The notes beneath the pieces are model-generated. The model saw nothing but the letters and a program-made list of their open reading frames with translations, did no database searches and was not told the DNA's origin. Below are positions 50,673 to 59,126 of a DNA stretch of 64,000 bases, piece after piece. This DNA comes from an uncultured Lachnospiraceae bacterium (lineage in GTDB: Bacteria > Bacillota > Clostridia > Lachnospirales > Lachnospiraceae): NCBI GenBank assembly GCA_944383545.1, contig CALWPY010000001.1, forward strand, positions 167,980 through 231,979, in the 5' to 3' direction. Position 1 is the stretch's first letter; every line of letters starts with the position of its first letter. Made by a program: the position numbers and the translations under genes.

Positions 50673-51995
50673 ATGGAAGATTTAAAGAAATATGATTATG
50701 ACGTTGTAATTGTCGGTACGGGAGTTGCAGGGCTGTTTGCTGCACTTTCTCTTCCCGAGCGGCTGAAAATACTGATTATTACAAAGGATGAGATGAAAAA
50801 CAGTGATTCCTATCTTGCACAGGGAGGAATATGTGTTTTAAAGGAGCCGCAGGATTTTGACAGCTTTCTGGAAGATACCATGAAGGCAGGACATTACGAG
50901 AACAGAGAAGATTCAGTCAGGGTAATGATAGAAAATTCTACCAGGATTATGGACAGACTGGTGGAATACGGAGTCAGATTTGATAAAAATCCTGACGGAA
51001 CTTACGCTTATACAAGAGAAGGAGCACACTCCACATTCAGGATTCTTCACCATAAGGATGTGACGGGAAAAGAAATTACAACGCAGCTTCTTAAGACTGT
51101 AGAAAAAAGGAATAATATTACTCTGTGGGACCATACCGTAATGGCAGATATTATAGCAGACGGAAATGCCTGCCGGGGAATAGTGGCAATACGGGAAAAA
51201 GAAGTTATACTTATTTATGCAAAAGAGGTTATTCTTGCAACGGGAGGAATTGGCGGACTTTTCCAACATTCGACAAATTTCGGACACATAACGGGCGACA
51301 GCTTTGCCATTGCTTTAAGGCATAACATAGAACTTGAAAATATTAATTATATTCAGATTCACCCTACGACACTTTATGACAAAAAAGCCAACCGTAAATT
51401 TTTGATTTCAGAATCGGTAAGAGGCGAGGGCGCAGTTCTTTTAAATAAGAAGGGCGAAAGATTTGTAGATGAACTGCTTCCTAGAGACGTGGTGACAGCT
51501 GCCATAAAGAAACAGATGAAAGAAGACGGACTTCCATATGTGAGACTTTCCGTTACGCATATGCCTGAAGATGAGATTAAGAAAAGATTTCCTAATATCT
51601 ACAGACATTGTCTTGAGGCGGGATATGACCTCGCAAAAGAGCCTATACCAATAACACCGGCACAGCATTATCTAATGGGAGGAATTCATACTGATACATA
51701 CGGAAGGACTTCCATGGAGCATTTATATGCGGTGGGCGAAACTGCCTGCAACGGCGTGCACGGAGCAAACAGACTGGCAAGCAATTCGCTTCTGGAAAGT
51801 CTTGTATTTTCAGAGAGAGCAGGTTATGTAATAAATGAGGAGATAGACAGTATAGAAGCAAAAAGACCTGAAGTCGACATAACTCCTTACATGGACTATG
51901 AAAAGTGGAGCAGAGAAAACAGGAAGCTCATATTGGATGAAATAAAAAGAAGGGACAGGGATTTTTATGATAAGTGGTGTAACTATGAAAATTAA
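50673..51995 (+). CDS. nadB: L-aspartate oxidase
   Basis: First enzyme of NAD synthesis from aspartate. The 440 residues have the FAD-binding VVIVGTGVAGLFAAL (11-25), SYLAQGGICV, HHKDVTGKEI, EVILATGGIGGLFQ, and the catalytic-region stretch ITPAQHYLMGGI and GVHGANRLASNSLLE. The length is at the short end for NadB. The strong AAGGAGG is 25 nt before this ATG, unusually far; a small hairpin lies between. nadC overlaps its end, while nadA is not in the window. Confidence 0.92.
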   Translation: MEDLKKYDYDVVIVGTGVAGLFAALSLPERLKILIITKDEMKNSDSYLAQGGICVLKEPQDFDSFLEDTMKAGHYENREDSVRVMIENSTRIMDRLVEYGVRFDKNPDGTYAYTREGAHSTFRILHHKDVTGKEITTQLLKTVEKRNNITLWDHTVMADIIADGNACRGIVAIREKEVILIYAKEVILATGGIGGLFQHSTNFGHITGDSFAIALRHNIELENINYIQIHPTTLYDKKANRKFLISESVRGEGAVLLNKKGERFVDELLPRDVVTAAIKKQMKEDGLPYVRLSVTHMPEDEIKKRFPNIYRHCLEAGYDLAKEPIPITPAQHYLMGGIHTDTYGRTSMEHLYAVGETACNGVHGANRLASNSLLESLVFSERAGYVINEEIDSIEAKRPEVDITPYMDYEKWSRENRKLILDEIKRRDRDFYDKWCNYEN

Positions 51996-52821
51996 CATGG
52001 ACAATTACATTATAAATGCACTCCGAGAGGACATTACGAGTGAAGATGTTACGACGAATGCAATTATGCCGGAGGAAAGATGTGGAAGAGCCGAGCTTAT
52101 CTGTAAGCAGGACGGTATTATCTGCGGACTTTCAGTTTTTGAAAGGGTTTTTAAACTTCTGGATGAAAACTCTGTGTTTGAAGCTTATAAGAAAGACGGA
52201 GATTTTGTCAAAAACGGCGAGTTAATAGGCGTAATTAAGGGTGACATCAAGGCACTTCTTTCAGGAGAAAGGACGGCACTTAATTACCTTCAGAGAATGA
52301 GCGGAATAGCAACATTTACGAGGGAACTTGCAGATGAGCTTAAGGGTAAGAAAACTAAGCTTCTGGATACCAGAAAGACAACTCCTAACATGAGACCGTT
52401 TGAAAAATATGCGGTAAAGGTCGGCGGAGGCACAAATCACAGATATAATCTCTCTGACGGAATACTTATTAAAGACAACCATATCGGAGCCGCAGGAAGC
52501 ATAACAAAAGCAGTGCAGTTGGCAAGAGACTATGCGCCTTTTGTAAGAAAGGTTGAGGTAGAAGTTGAAACTCTGGAACAGCTTGATGAGGCACTTTCTG
52601 CCGGAGCTGATATAATAATGCTCGATAACATGGATAATGATACCATGAAGGAAGCAGTAAGAAGAGTAGCGGGAAAAGCCGAGACTGAGTGCTCGGGCAA
52701 TGTGACAAAGGAACGACTTGCCGAGATAGCTGAAATAGGGGTTGATTATGTATCAGCAGGAGCTCTTACACATTCAGCACCTATAATGGATATAAGTCTT
52801 AAGAATCTGAGACCTGAATGA
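51985..52821 (+). CDS. nadC: Nicotinate-nucleotide pyrophosphorylase (quinolinate phosphoribosyltransferase)
   Basis: Turns quinolinate and PRPP into nicotinate mononucleotide. The 278 residues include ALREDITSEDVTT, LLSGERTALNYLQRMSGIAT, LLDTRKTTPNMRPFEKYAV, GGGTNHRYNLSDGILIKDNH and VEVEVETLEQ, all hallmark stretches. The ATG at 51985 overlaps the end of nadB by 11 nt; other in-frame ATGs lie 18 nt before and 9 nt after. The pair makes two of the three de novo NAD enzymes. Confidence 0.94.
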   Translation: MKINMDNYIINALREDITSEDVTTNAIMPEERCGRAELICKQDGIICGLSVFERVFKLLDENSVFEAYKKDGDFVKNGELIGVIKGDIKALLSGERTALNYLQRMSGIATFTRELADELKGKKTKLLDTRKTTPNMRPFEKYAVKVGGGTNHRYNLSDGILIKDNHIGAAGSITKAVQLARDYAPFVRKVEVEVETLEQLDEALSAGADIIMLDNMDNDTMKEAVRRVAGKAETECSGNVTKERLAEIAEIGVDYVSAGALTHSAPIMDISLKNLRPE

Positions 52822-52854
52822 TAAAATTTGTAAATCATAATGGGAGAATATGAA

Positions 52855-52904
52855 AAAGAAGACCGGCACTTGATGTGTTTAACATCTTAGTGCCGGTCTT
52901 CTTT
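52855..52904. terminator. Strong convergent terminator between nadC and ilvE
   Basis: A 16-bp stem (52855-52870 with 52889-52904; AAAGAAGACCGGCACT), extended by GATGT/ACATC in the loop, works on both strands. Confidence 0.92.
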
Positions 52905-52908
52905 ATAT

Positions 52909-53934
52909 TTATTCTATTACCTTAATCCAGCCTTCAGGAGCTTCGATTCTTCCCATCTGGATGCCTGTTAAGGTATCATACAGTTTCTTTGTTACAGGTC
53001 CCATGTCATCCATTCCGCTTGGGAAGCAGATTTCCTTGCCGTGGTCATTAATCTTTCCTACAGGGGATATAACAGCCGCCGTACCACAGAGACCGCATTC
53101 TGCAAAATCTTTAACCTCGTCAAAGTATACTTCTCTTTCCTCTACTTCAAGTCCGAGATACTCTTTTGCTACATATACAAGAGAGCGGCGTGTGATTGAA
53201 GGAAGAATACTTGGGGACTTAGGTGTTACAATCTTGTTATCCTTTGTGACAAATAAGAAGTTTGCACCGCCGGTTTCTTCAACCTTTGTTCTGGTTGCAG
53301 GGTCAAGATACATATTTTCATCAAAACCTTTATTGTGTGCATCCACAATATTGTAAAGGCTCATTGCATAATTAAGTCCTGCCTTGATATGTCCTGTTCC
53401 GTGAGGAGCTGCTCTGTCCACATCACTTACGCGGATTGTAATAGGTTTTGCACCGCCTTTGAAATAAGGACCAACAGGTGTACAGAATACTCTGAACTGA
53501 TATTCGTTTGCAGGCTTAACACCGATAATTGCGTCAGAGCCGAACATATAAGGACGTATGTAAAGTGTAGCACCTGAGCCGTAAGGCGGAACATAAGCTT
53601 CATTTGCCTTTACAACCTGTGCGACTGCATCTACAAAGCGTTCTACAGGAAATACAGGCATTTCAAGTCTCTTGCAGGTGTCGCTCATTCTTTCTGCATT
53701 TAAGTCGGGACGGAAACACACTATATGGCCGTTTTCAGTAGTATATGCCTTGAGACCCTCGAAACAGGTCTGAGCATATTGAAGCACACATGCACACTCG
53801 TTCATCTGAATGGTTGCGTCTTCAGTGAGAACTCCGTCATCCCATTTGCCGTCTTTGTAAAGCGAAACATATCTTTTGTCAGTTTGCATATAGGCAAAAC
53901 CCAAATTGCCCCAGTCAATATTTTTCTTTTCCAT
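52909..53934 (-). CDS. ilvE: Branched-chain amino acid aminotransferase
   Basis: PLP enzyme that makes or degrades valine, leucine and isoleucine. The 341 residues are of class IV fold: CFEGLKAYTTENG (57-69), RPYMFGSDAIIGVKP, the PLP lysine in HIKAGLNYAMSL (about residue 200), and VEETGGANFLFV. The length fits the longer (BCAT type) group. No T-box or other riboswitch was recognised in its short leader. AATGGAGA precedes the ATG. Confidence 0.93.
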   Translation of the reverse strand: MEKKNIDWGNLGFAYMQTDKRYVSLYKDGKWDDGVLTEDATIQMNECACVLQYAQTCFEGLKAYTTENGHIVCFRPDLNAERMSDTCKRLEMPVFPVERFVDAVAQVVKANEAYVPPYGSGATLYIRPYMFGSDAIIGVKPANEYQFRVFCTPVGPYFKGGAKPITIRVSDVDRAAPHGTGHIKAGLNYAMSLYNIVDAHNKGFDENMYLDPATRTKVEETGGANFLFVTKDNKIVTPKSPSILPSITRRSLVYVAKEYLGLEVEEREVYFDEVKDFAECGLCGTAAVISPVGKINDHGKEICFPSGMDDMGPVTKKLYDTLTGIQMGRIEAPEGWIKVIE

Positions 53935-53991
53935 ACAAGCATCTCCATTCCGGGCGTATTACGCTCTGTATTAATAATAATTATTATTTAT

Positions 53992-54019
53992 ATTGTATAT
54001 TTTCTAAACTCGTTGTCAA
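53992..54019 (-). promoter_or_regulatory. ilvE promoter
   Basis: On the minus strand TTGACA (54014-54019) and TACAAT (53992-53997) are 16 bp apart. An 11-bp palindrome GCGTA-T-TACGC lies downstream in the leader at about 53955-53965. Confidence 0.7.
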
Positions 54020-54023
54020 GAGT

Positions 54024-54635
54024 TTATTTTATTTCGGACAGCATATATTTTTCGGATTTACTTAAGTTTGCTTCTTCAGCATATTTCATAAGTTCACTGA
54101 GATTTTTCGCATCGTAAGAGCTGTAAGCCGAAATAATTTTTTCTATGCCATTATTCTGGTTGCCCCGGTTTATTCGTATGTAATCGCAAAGACTTCTGTC
54201 CGGGCTGTATATTTTGAAATCTCCGTACTTAGTAGATATTGTCCTGAAATACTTATTAAAAAGATTTTCGGAAAAATAATGTCTGAACACATTAAAATTC
54301 ATTTTCATGGCGGACCTGTCCGTACGTGAAGTTGCCACAGAAAGTGCAGCCGGCTCATCCTCTGTGATTCCGTAAAAATACAATGCGCTCTCCATACATA
54401 CTATGACGTTTTTATTTGCCTTTGCTATTTCAATCATTTTATAGTTTTCAGGCTTGCCGTTCTTTTTGTCCACCCACCAGTAAACACCGTGGGTTATCCT
54501 TTCCACATGCCCGCTTTTTACCAGTTCATTAATCTGTACCGTAGTTATCTTTTCACTTTTAAGCTCGCCGGTTGTGAGATATCCGTATGAAGCTTCAAAT
54601 AATTCACTTATTTTTTCAAATGTCCTAAGCAGCAT
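54024..54635 (-). CDS. AbiEi-type antitoxin/transcriptional regulator without toxin partner
   Basis: The 203 residues match the AbiEi layout: an N-terminal winged helix (about 1-60; YGYLTTGELKSEKITTVQINELVKSGHVERITHGVYW) and the C-terminal AbiEi domain (about 75-195) with YSPDRSLCDYIRI. AbiEi proteins repress their operon and neutralise the nucleotidyltransferase toxin AbiEii, normally encoded just downstream. Here the next DNA downstream is the ilvE promoter, so no toxin follows. The ATG at 54635 follows GGAGG at 5 nt; a TTG 12 nt upstream holds the ribosome site. A perfect palindrome lies over its -10. Confidence 0.8.
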   Translation of the reverse strand: MLLRTFEKISELFEASYGYLTTGELKSEKITTVQINELVKSGHVERITHGVYWWVDKKNGKPENYKMIEIAKANKNVIVCMESALYFYGITEDEPAALSVATSRTDRSAMKMNFNVFRHYFSENLFNKYFRTISTKYGDFKIYSPDRSLCDYIRINRGNQNNGIEKIISAYSSYDAKNLSELMKYAEEANLSKSEKYMLSEIK

Positions 54636-54660
54636 AAAAACCTCCAATAAACAAATGGCA

Positions 54661-54675
54661 GATATAAATTATATC
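54661..54675 (-). promoter_or_regulatory. 15-bp palindromic operator over the abiEi-like promoter
   Basis: GATATAA-A-TTATATC is a perfect palindrome (54661-54675) that contains the minus-strand TATAAT. It sits 26 bp upstream of the ATG and fits autoregulation by the AbiEi protein. The -35 region would fall inside the adjacent 69-bp repeat. Confidence 0.55.
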
Positions 54676-54678
54676 ATG

Positions 54679-54747
54679 TTATCACCAATCCGAAGGATTG
54701 ATGATGCACGCACAGCGCCATCGCGGAGCGATTTTCATGCGCTGTGC
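54679..54747. repeat. 69-bp palindromic repeat, copy A
   Basis: It contains a CAATCC-GAA-GGATTG hairpin and a longer GCACAGCGC/GCGCTGTGC stem whose loop holds ATCGC-GGA-GCGAT. It is the same as copy B (55411-55479) except for one base at 54723. The ATCGC/GCGAT pairing is perfect in this copy. Confidence 0.9.
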
Positions 54748-54896
54748 ACATTGTATCATAAAAATGAAAAAAAATGTAAACAATTATTGATAGTAATAAT
54801 AACAGCAATAAGGCGCTCAAACTTGACAAAACAAAACCTACATTTTATTATTTAATCAAGCAGTTTTCTATACTGACGCTTAGGAAGGAGAATTTG

Positions 54897-55391
54897 ATGA
54901 GTCGCTTAAAGAAGCTTATACTTATGACAGGAATGTCTGTTATGCTGGTTGTCTCACTTTGTGCCTGCGGAGCAGAGCCTATGACTATTACGGAGGAGGG
55001 CATGACGATTACACTTACGGATGAATTTACTGAAAGTACAATGGCAAATGCCGACTGGTATTATGAGAGTGATTCTGTGCTTGTAATGGGTATTATGGAG
55101 ACAAGAGATGAGCTTGAGGAAGCGGGGCTTGAAGTAAATTCCTTAAGAGATTATGCTGAAGCGGTAATAGATACAAACAGTATTCCTGCTTCGGTAAGTG
55201 TTAAAGACGGCGGAGATTATATGTATTTTGAATACAATATGGTTATTGAAGACGTGGAATTTTCCTATCTTTCCTGCGTGTACAAAGATGTAGACAGATA
55301 CTGGATGATAAATTTTGCCTGTTTTGCAGATGAATATGATGAATTAAAAGATTCGTTTTTTGAATGGGCAGACAGTGTTGAATTTAACTGA
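54897..55391 (+). CDS. Small lipoprotein of unknown function
   Basis: The 164 residues start with a lipoprotein signal peptide (1-23) with Cys24 in SLCACG. The mature part of about 140 residues is acidic and mixed alpha/beta in look, with a Trp/Tyr-rich segment (NADWYYESDSVLVMG) and a C-terminal FFEWADSVEF. I recognise no family with certainty. The ATG at 54897 is 6 nt after AAGGAG; the TTG just before was not used. Both flanks carry a copy of the same 69-bp palindromic repeat, so the gene may have moved or been mobilised as a unit. Membrane-anchored, outside. Confidence 0.75.
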   Translation: MSRLKKLILMTGMSVMLVVSLCACGAEPMTITEEGMTITLTDEFTESTMANADWYYESDSVLVMGIMETRDELEEAGLEVNSLRDYAEAVIDTNSIPASVSVKDGGDYMYFEYNMVIEDVEFSYLSCVYKDVDRYWMINFACFADEYDELKDSFFEWADSVEFN

Positions 55392-55410
55392 TATGCTGTG
55401 TGATTACAGT

Positions 55411-55479
55411 TTATCACCAATCCGAAGGATTGATGATGCACGCACAGCGCCATCACGGAGCGATTTTCATGCGCTGTGC
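55411..55479. repeat. 69-bp palindromic repeat, copy B
   Basis: Same orientation as copy A and identical except for A instead of G at 55455, which breaks one pair of the inner hairpin. No T run follows, so it is not an evident terminator. Confidence 0.9.
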
Positions 55480-55523
55480 TCATTTAATAAAATCATATTA
55501 CGGCATTTGATGAGGTATTATAA

Positions 55524-56294
55524 ATGGATAATAATAGTTTTCTTCAAAACCGCTTTATTTTAAGTGAGTTGGTTAAGAAGGGAATAAGGTTAAAATACAG
55601 GAGATCATATTTGGGAATAATATGGTCTCTTTTAGAGCCGCTTCTTACTATGATAGTTCTTACTATAGTATTCGGTACACTTATGGGACAGGACAGCCAT
55701 ACATTTCCGGTATATATATTGTGCGGAAGGCTTCTTTACGGCTGCTTTTCCCAGTCTACAACTGCGGCTTTAAAATCAATCAGGGCAAACAGCTCGATGA
55801 TAAAAAAGGTGTATGTGCCGAAATATCTTTATCCCGTTTCAAGTATTTTTTTTAACTATATAATTTTTCTTATATCACTGATTGTGCTTGTGGCAGTCAG
55901 CCTTGTTATGGGTGTATTTCCTACATTATATGTATTTCAGGCAGTTGTGCCTCTTTTTATTCTTATGCTTCTTTGTATAGGGTGCGGAATGATACTTTCT
56001 ACAATCGGAGTGTTTTTCAGGGATATGGAATATCTCTGGAATGTATTTTTAATGCTGATAATGTATACATGTGCAATCTTTTATATGCCTGACAGACTGC
56101 TTGACAGCAGCTTTGGCTGGGTGCTTAAATATAATCCGCTTTATTGCATTATATCAAATTTCAGAAGTGCAATATTTGGTGAACTGATGGATATGAATCT
56201 TATGTTATACTCGCTGGTGTTCAGTGTGGTATCAATTATTCTGGGAGTATACATGTTTAAGAAAAATGAAGATAAATTTATTCTTCATATTTAA
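55524..56294 (+). CDS. ABC-2 type polysaccharide export permease (Wzm/TagG-like)
   Basis: The 256 residues have six or so membrane helices after a short N-terminal cytoplasmic helix (LVKKGIRLKYRRSYLGIIWSLLEPL split over residues 11-35), which is the hallmark of O-antigen/teichoic-acid exporters. The next gene, 12 nt on, encodes its ATPase. No glycosyltransferase or polymer synthesis genes lie near, so the exported polymer is not indicated. It is preceded by repeat copy B. Confidence 0.85.
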   Translation: MDNNSFLQNRFILSELVKKGIRLKYRRSYLGIIWSLLEPLLTMIVLTIVFGTLMGQDSHTFPVYILCGRLLYGCFSQSTTAALKSIRANSSMIKKVYVPKYLYPVSSIFFNYIIFLISLIVLVAVSLVMGVFPTLYVFQAVVPLFILMLLCIGCGMILSTIGVFFRDMEYLWNVFLMLIMYTCAIFYMPDRLLDSSFGWVLKYNPLYCIISNFRSAIFGELMDMNLMLYSLVFSVVSIILGVYMFKKNEDKFILHI

Positions 56295-56306
56295 TGGGAG
56301 CCGGTT

Positions 56307-57044
56307 ATGAGTGAAGAAGTATTAAAGGTTGAAAATGTTGGAATGAAATTTAACCTGAATAAAGAAAAGGTTGACAGTCTTAAGGAGTATGTAATAAAGC
56401 TTCTGAGAAGAGAACTTCAGTACAATGAATTCTGGGCTCTTAAGGATATTTCCTTTACATTGGAAAAAGGGGACAGACTTGGAATACTCGGACTGAACGG
56501 AGCAGGAAAAAGTACACTTTTAAAGGTTATTGCAGGTGTGTTTCGCCCTACTGAGGGAACAGTTGAAAGAAAAGGCGTACTTGCGCCGCTTATTGAGCTT
56601 GGCGCAGGTTTTGACATGCAGTATACGGGAAAGGAAAATATATATCTGTATGGTGCGGTACTCGGTTACAGCAGGAAGTTCATAGACAGCAGGATAGATG
56701 AGATAATAGCTTTTTCTGAGCTTAAGGACTTTATAGATGTTCCGTTAAAAAACTACTCTTCAGGAATGAAGGCAAGACTTGGTTTTGCAATCGCAACAAT
56801 CGTAGAGCCGGACATGATAATACTGGATGAGGTGTTGTCCGTCGGAGATGCAAAGTTTAAGAAAAAGAGTGAAAAAAAGCTTTTAGACATGTTGGATACA
56901 GGAGTTACGGTGCTTTTTGTTTCACATAATCTGGCACAGGTTAAGAAAATTTGTAACAAAGCCATTATTCTTGAAAAAGGAAAAATCGTTGCCAAAGGAA
57001 ATGTGGAAGAAGTGGCAAAGAAATATGAGGAAATGACAGGCTGA
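56307..57044 (+). CDS. ABC polysaccharide exporter ATP-binding protein (Wzt/TagH-like)
   Basis: The 245 residues show Walker A GLNGAGKST (about 71-79), the Wzt/TagH-type lid GVLAPLIELGAGFDMQYTG, the ABC signature YSSGMKARLGFA, and Walker B MIILDEVLSVGD. The N-terminal region (FWALKDISFTLEKGD) is typical of this subfamily. It lacks the C-terminal polymer-binding domain found in Wzt of O-antigen systems. It pairs with the preceding permease. GGGAGCC precedes the ATG. Confidence 0.88.
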   Translation: MSEEVLKVENVGMKFNLNKEKVDSLKEYVIKLLRRELQYNEFWALKDISFTLEKGDRLGILGLNGAGKSTLLKVIAGVFRPTEGTVERKGVLAPLIELGAGFDMQYTGKENIYLYGAVLGYSRKFIDSRIDEIIAFSELKDFIDVPLKNYSSGMKARLGFAIATIVEPDMIILDEVLSVGDAKFKKKSEKKLLDMLDTGVTVLFVSHNLAQVKKICNKAIILEKGKIVAKGNVEEVAKKYEEMTG

Positions 57045-57064
57045 CAGAATGGAGGTATTTAATT

Positions 57065-57574
57065 ATGAAGATACTCGTTGTGGTGGATATGCAGAATGAT
57101 TTCATAGACGGAGCGCTCGGTACAAAGGAAGCAGAAAGAATTGTTCCGGGAGTAAAGGAAAAAATAAATGAGTACAGGAAAAATAATGAGACTGTAATTT
57201 TTACAAGAGACACTCATTTTGAAAATTATCCTGACACACAGGAAGGAAAAAAACTGCCTGTTGTTCATTGTATAAAGGACACAGACGGCTGGCAGATATC
57301 TAAGGAACTTGATACAAAAAATTCGGTTATAATTGATAAGCCGTCATTTGGCTCGCTTGAGCTTGCGGAGTATGTAGCTGATTTAAAACCTGATTACATT
57401 GAACTGGTCGGGCTGTGTACAGATATATGTGTTATCTCAAATGCATTTATATTAAAAGCAAGGCTCCCGGAGATAGATATAGCAGTTGACTCAGCGCTTT
57501 GTGCGGGCGTAACGCCTGAAAGCCATGCGAATGCGCTTGAGGCTATGAAAATGTGTCAGATAGATGTGCTTTAA
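57065..57574 (+). CDS. Isochorismatase-like cysteine hydrolase (nicotinamidase-related)
   Basis: The 169 residues carry the catalytic triad D8, K92 and C122 (VVDMQNDFID; IIDKPSFGS; GLCTDICVISN) and metal-like residues in RDTHFENY. This is the family of nicotinamidase PncA and isochorismatase. Its substrate cannot be fixed from the sequence; nicotinamide deamidation would connect it with NAD metabolism (nadBC at 50.7 kb). It follows the exporter ATPase by 20 nt and could share its message. TGGAGG precedes the ATG. Confidence 0.85.
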   Translation: MKILVVVDMQNDFIDGALGTKEAERIVPGVKEKINEYRKNNETVIFTRDTHFENYPDTQEGKKLPVVHCIKDTDGWQISKELDTKNSVIIDKPSFGSLELAEYVADLKPDYIELVGLCTDICVISNAFILKARLPEIDIAVDSALCAGVTPESHANALEAMKMCQIDVL

Positions 57575-57663
57575 TTTCATGTAAATAGGTTATATTATCT
57601 TATAATTTTGTATAGATATATCATATGATGTGCGGAAAGTTTTTATTGAAGGGGATATGAAGA

Positions 57664-58497
57664 ATGGATATACTTGAACTCTTTAAGGTTATTTTTCTTG
57701 GAATTGTCGAGGGTATTACAGAATGGCTTCCGATAAGCAGTACCGGACATATGCTCCTTGTGGATGAATTTATAAAACTTAATGTATCGGATGCCTTTAA
57801 GGAAATGTTTTTTGTAGTAATACAGTTGGGGGCAATTCTTGCAGTTGTAGTCATATACTGGCGTGATATGTGGCCTTTTGGTATAAAAGAAAACAGGGTT
57901 TATTCCAAAAAGAATATATGGAATATGTGGTTTAAGGTCATTATAGCATGTATTCCTGCCGGGGTTTTGGGAATACTGTTTGATGACTTTATGGAGGCGC
58001 ATCTTCATACTCCTGTAGTAATTGCGGCAGCTCTTATATTTTACGGTATATGGTTTATATATCTGGAAAACAAAAATAAAGATAAAGAGTTTAAAATAAA
58101 CAGCATAGATGAAATTACGTATAAGGCGGCGTTTATAATAGGTATGTTTCAGGTGCTTTCTCTAATCCCAGGTACGTCCCGCTCGGGCTCTACGATAATC
58201 GGTGCACTTCTTATAGGTGTTTCCAGAGTGGCGGCGGCAGAGTTTACCTTTTATCTTGCAGTGCCGGTAATGTTCGGGGCAAGTTTTGTAAAGCTTCTTA
58301 AGTTTGGCTTTGATTTTACCCAAAATGAAATCATCATACTTTTAACCGGAATGGTGGTTGCTTTTTTGGTTTCTGTAATCATTATAAAATTCCTTATGAG
58401 TTATATCAAAAAGCATGACTTTAAAGTGTTCGGATGGTACAGAATAGTGCTTGGTGTGCTTGTACTCGTATATTTCGGAATTAAGGCAATAATCTGA
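57664..58497 (+). CDS. uppP: Undecaprenyl-diphosphatase UppP (BacA)
   Basis: Membrane enzyme that recycles the undecaprenyl carrier lipid for wall synthesis and gives bacitracin tolerance. The 277 residues have eight or so helices, the active-site motifs [18 protein letters not shown] (13-30) and [14 protein letters not shown] (about 171-184), both diagnostic. AAGGGG lies 9 nt before the ATG. An intergenic gap of 89 nt separates it from the hydrolase upstream. Confidence 0.95.
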   Translation: MDILELFKVIFLGIVEGITEWLPISSTGHMLLVDEFIKLNVSDAFKEMFFVVIQLGAILAVVVIYWRDMWPFGIKENRVYSKKNIWNMWFKVIIACIPAGVLGILFDDFMEAHLHTPVVIAAALIFYGIWFIYLENKNKDKEFKINSIDEITYKAAFIIGMFQVLSLIPGTSRSGSTIIGALLIGVSRVAAAEFTFYLAVPVMFGASFVKLLKFGFDFTQNEIIILLTGMVVAFLVSVIIIKFLMSYIKKHDFKVFGWYRIVLGVLVLVYFGIKAII

Positions 58498-58569
58498 AAA
58501 TAGCAATCTGCGTATAATATATGGTAAATATTCATATAATAAAACAAAATTTTTAAGAGGTTTTATTAT

Positions 58570-59097
58570 ATGGACATTTTTGATGAATATAAAATAAAAA
58601 GGTGGCATATATTTGGCGCTTTGTTTACGAGCGTTGTCGGTACACTGCTTCACTTTGTTTACGAATGGACCGGAGGAAATGTAATTGCCGGTATATTCGG
58701 GGCTGTGGATGAATCCACATTTGAGCATTTAAAGCTTTTCTTTTGGCCTTTTATTTTCTTTTCCATAATTGAATACGCGGTTTATGGAAAAAATAACGGG
58801 TATTTTTTACCTGCCAGGGCGGTAACTGTGTTTTTGGGAATCTTTCTTATTACTGATATATTTTATACCTATTCAGGAATACTGGGATTTTCTGTAACAT
58901 TTATAGATATAGCGATTTTTTATATCAGCGTTATATCCGCATATGTGGTTTCATATAAGAGAATTATAAATAAGAAGAAACTTTTCGGGACGGACAGCAG
59001 GTTTCTTGCGCCTGCAATTCTTCTTTTGATGTGTATTTTATTTGTTGCGTTTTCATTTTATAAGCCTGATTTGGGGCTTTTTAAGCCTCCGGTATAA
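58570..59097 (+). CDS. DUF6512-type small membrane protein
   Basis: The 175 residues contain about five hydrophobic helices, with the conserved-looking stretch YEWTGGNVIAGIFGAVDESTFEHLKL split about residues 31-56. That reads as an integral membrane domain with a buried Glu-His pair (DESTFEHLK). I recall this pattern as DUF6512, whose function is unknown. It starts 72 nt after uppP with a weak AGAGG site. Neighbours are not informative. Confidence 0.7.
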   Translation: MDIFDEYKIKRWHIFGALFTSVVGTLLHFVYEWTGGNVIAGIFGAVDESTFEHLKLFFWPFIFFSIIEYAVYGKNNGYFLPARAVTVFLGIFLITDIFYTYSGILGFSVTFIDIAIFYISVISAYVVSYKRIINKKKLFGTDSRFLAPAILLLMCILFVAFSFYKPDLGLFKPPV

Positions 59098-59126
59098 GAT
59101 AAAAATATTTACTGAAGGGATAAAAA

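Noticed and set aside
53935..54010. T-box leader or other riboswitch before ilvE
   Set aside because: The leader is too short and lacks a T-box sequence or specifier hairpin.
57575..57663. Terminator between the cysteine hydrolase and uppP
   Set aside because: No stem with a T tail could be found; only AT-rich sequence with a short ATCATATGAT palindrome.
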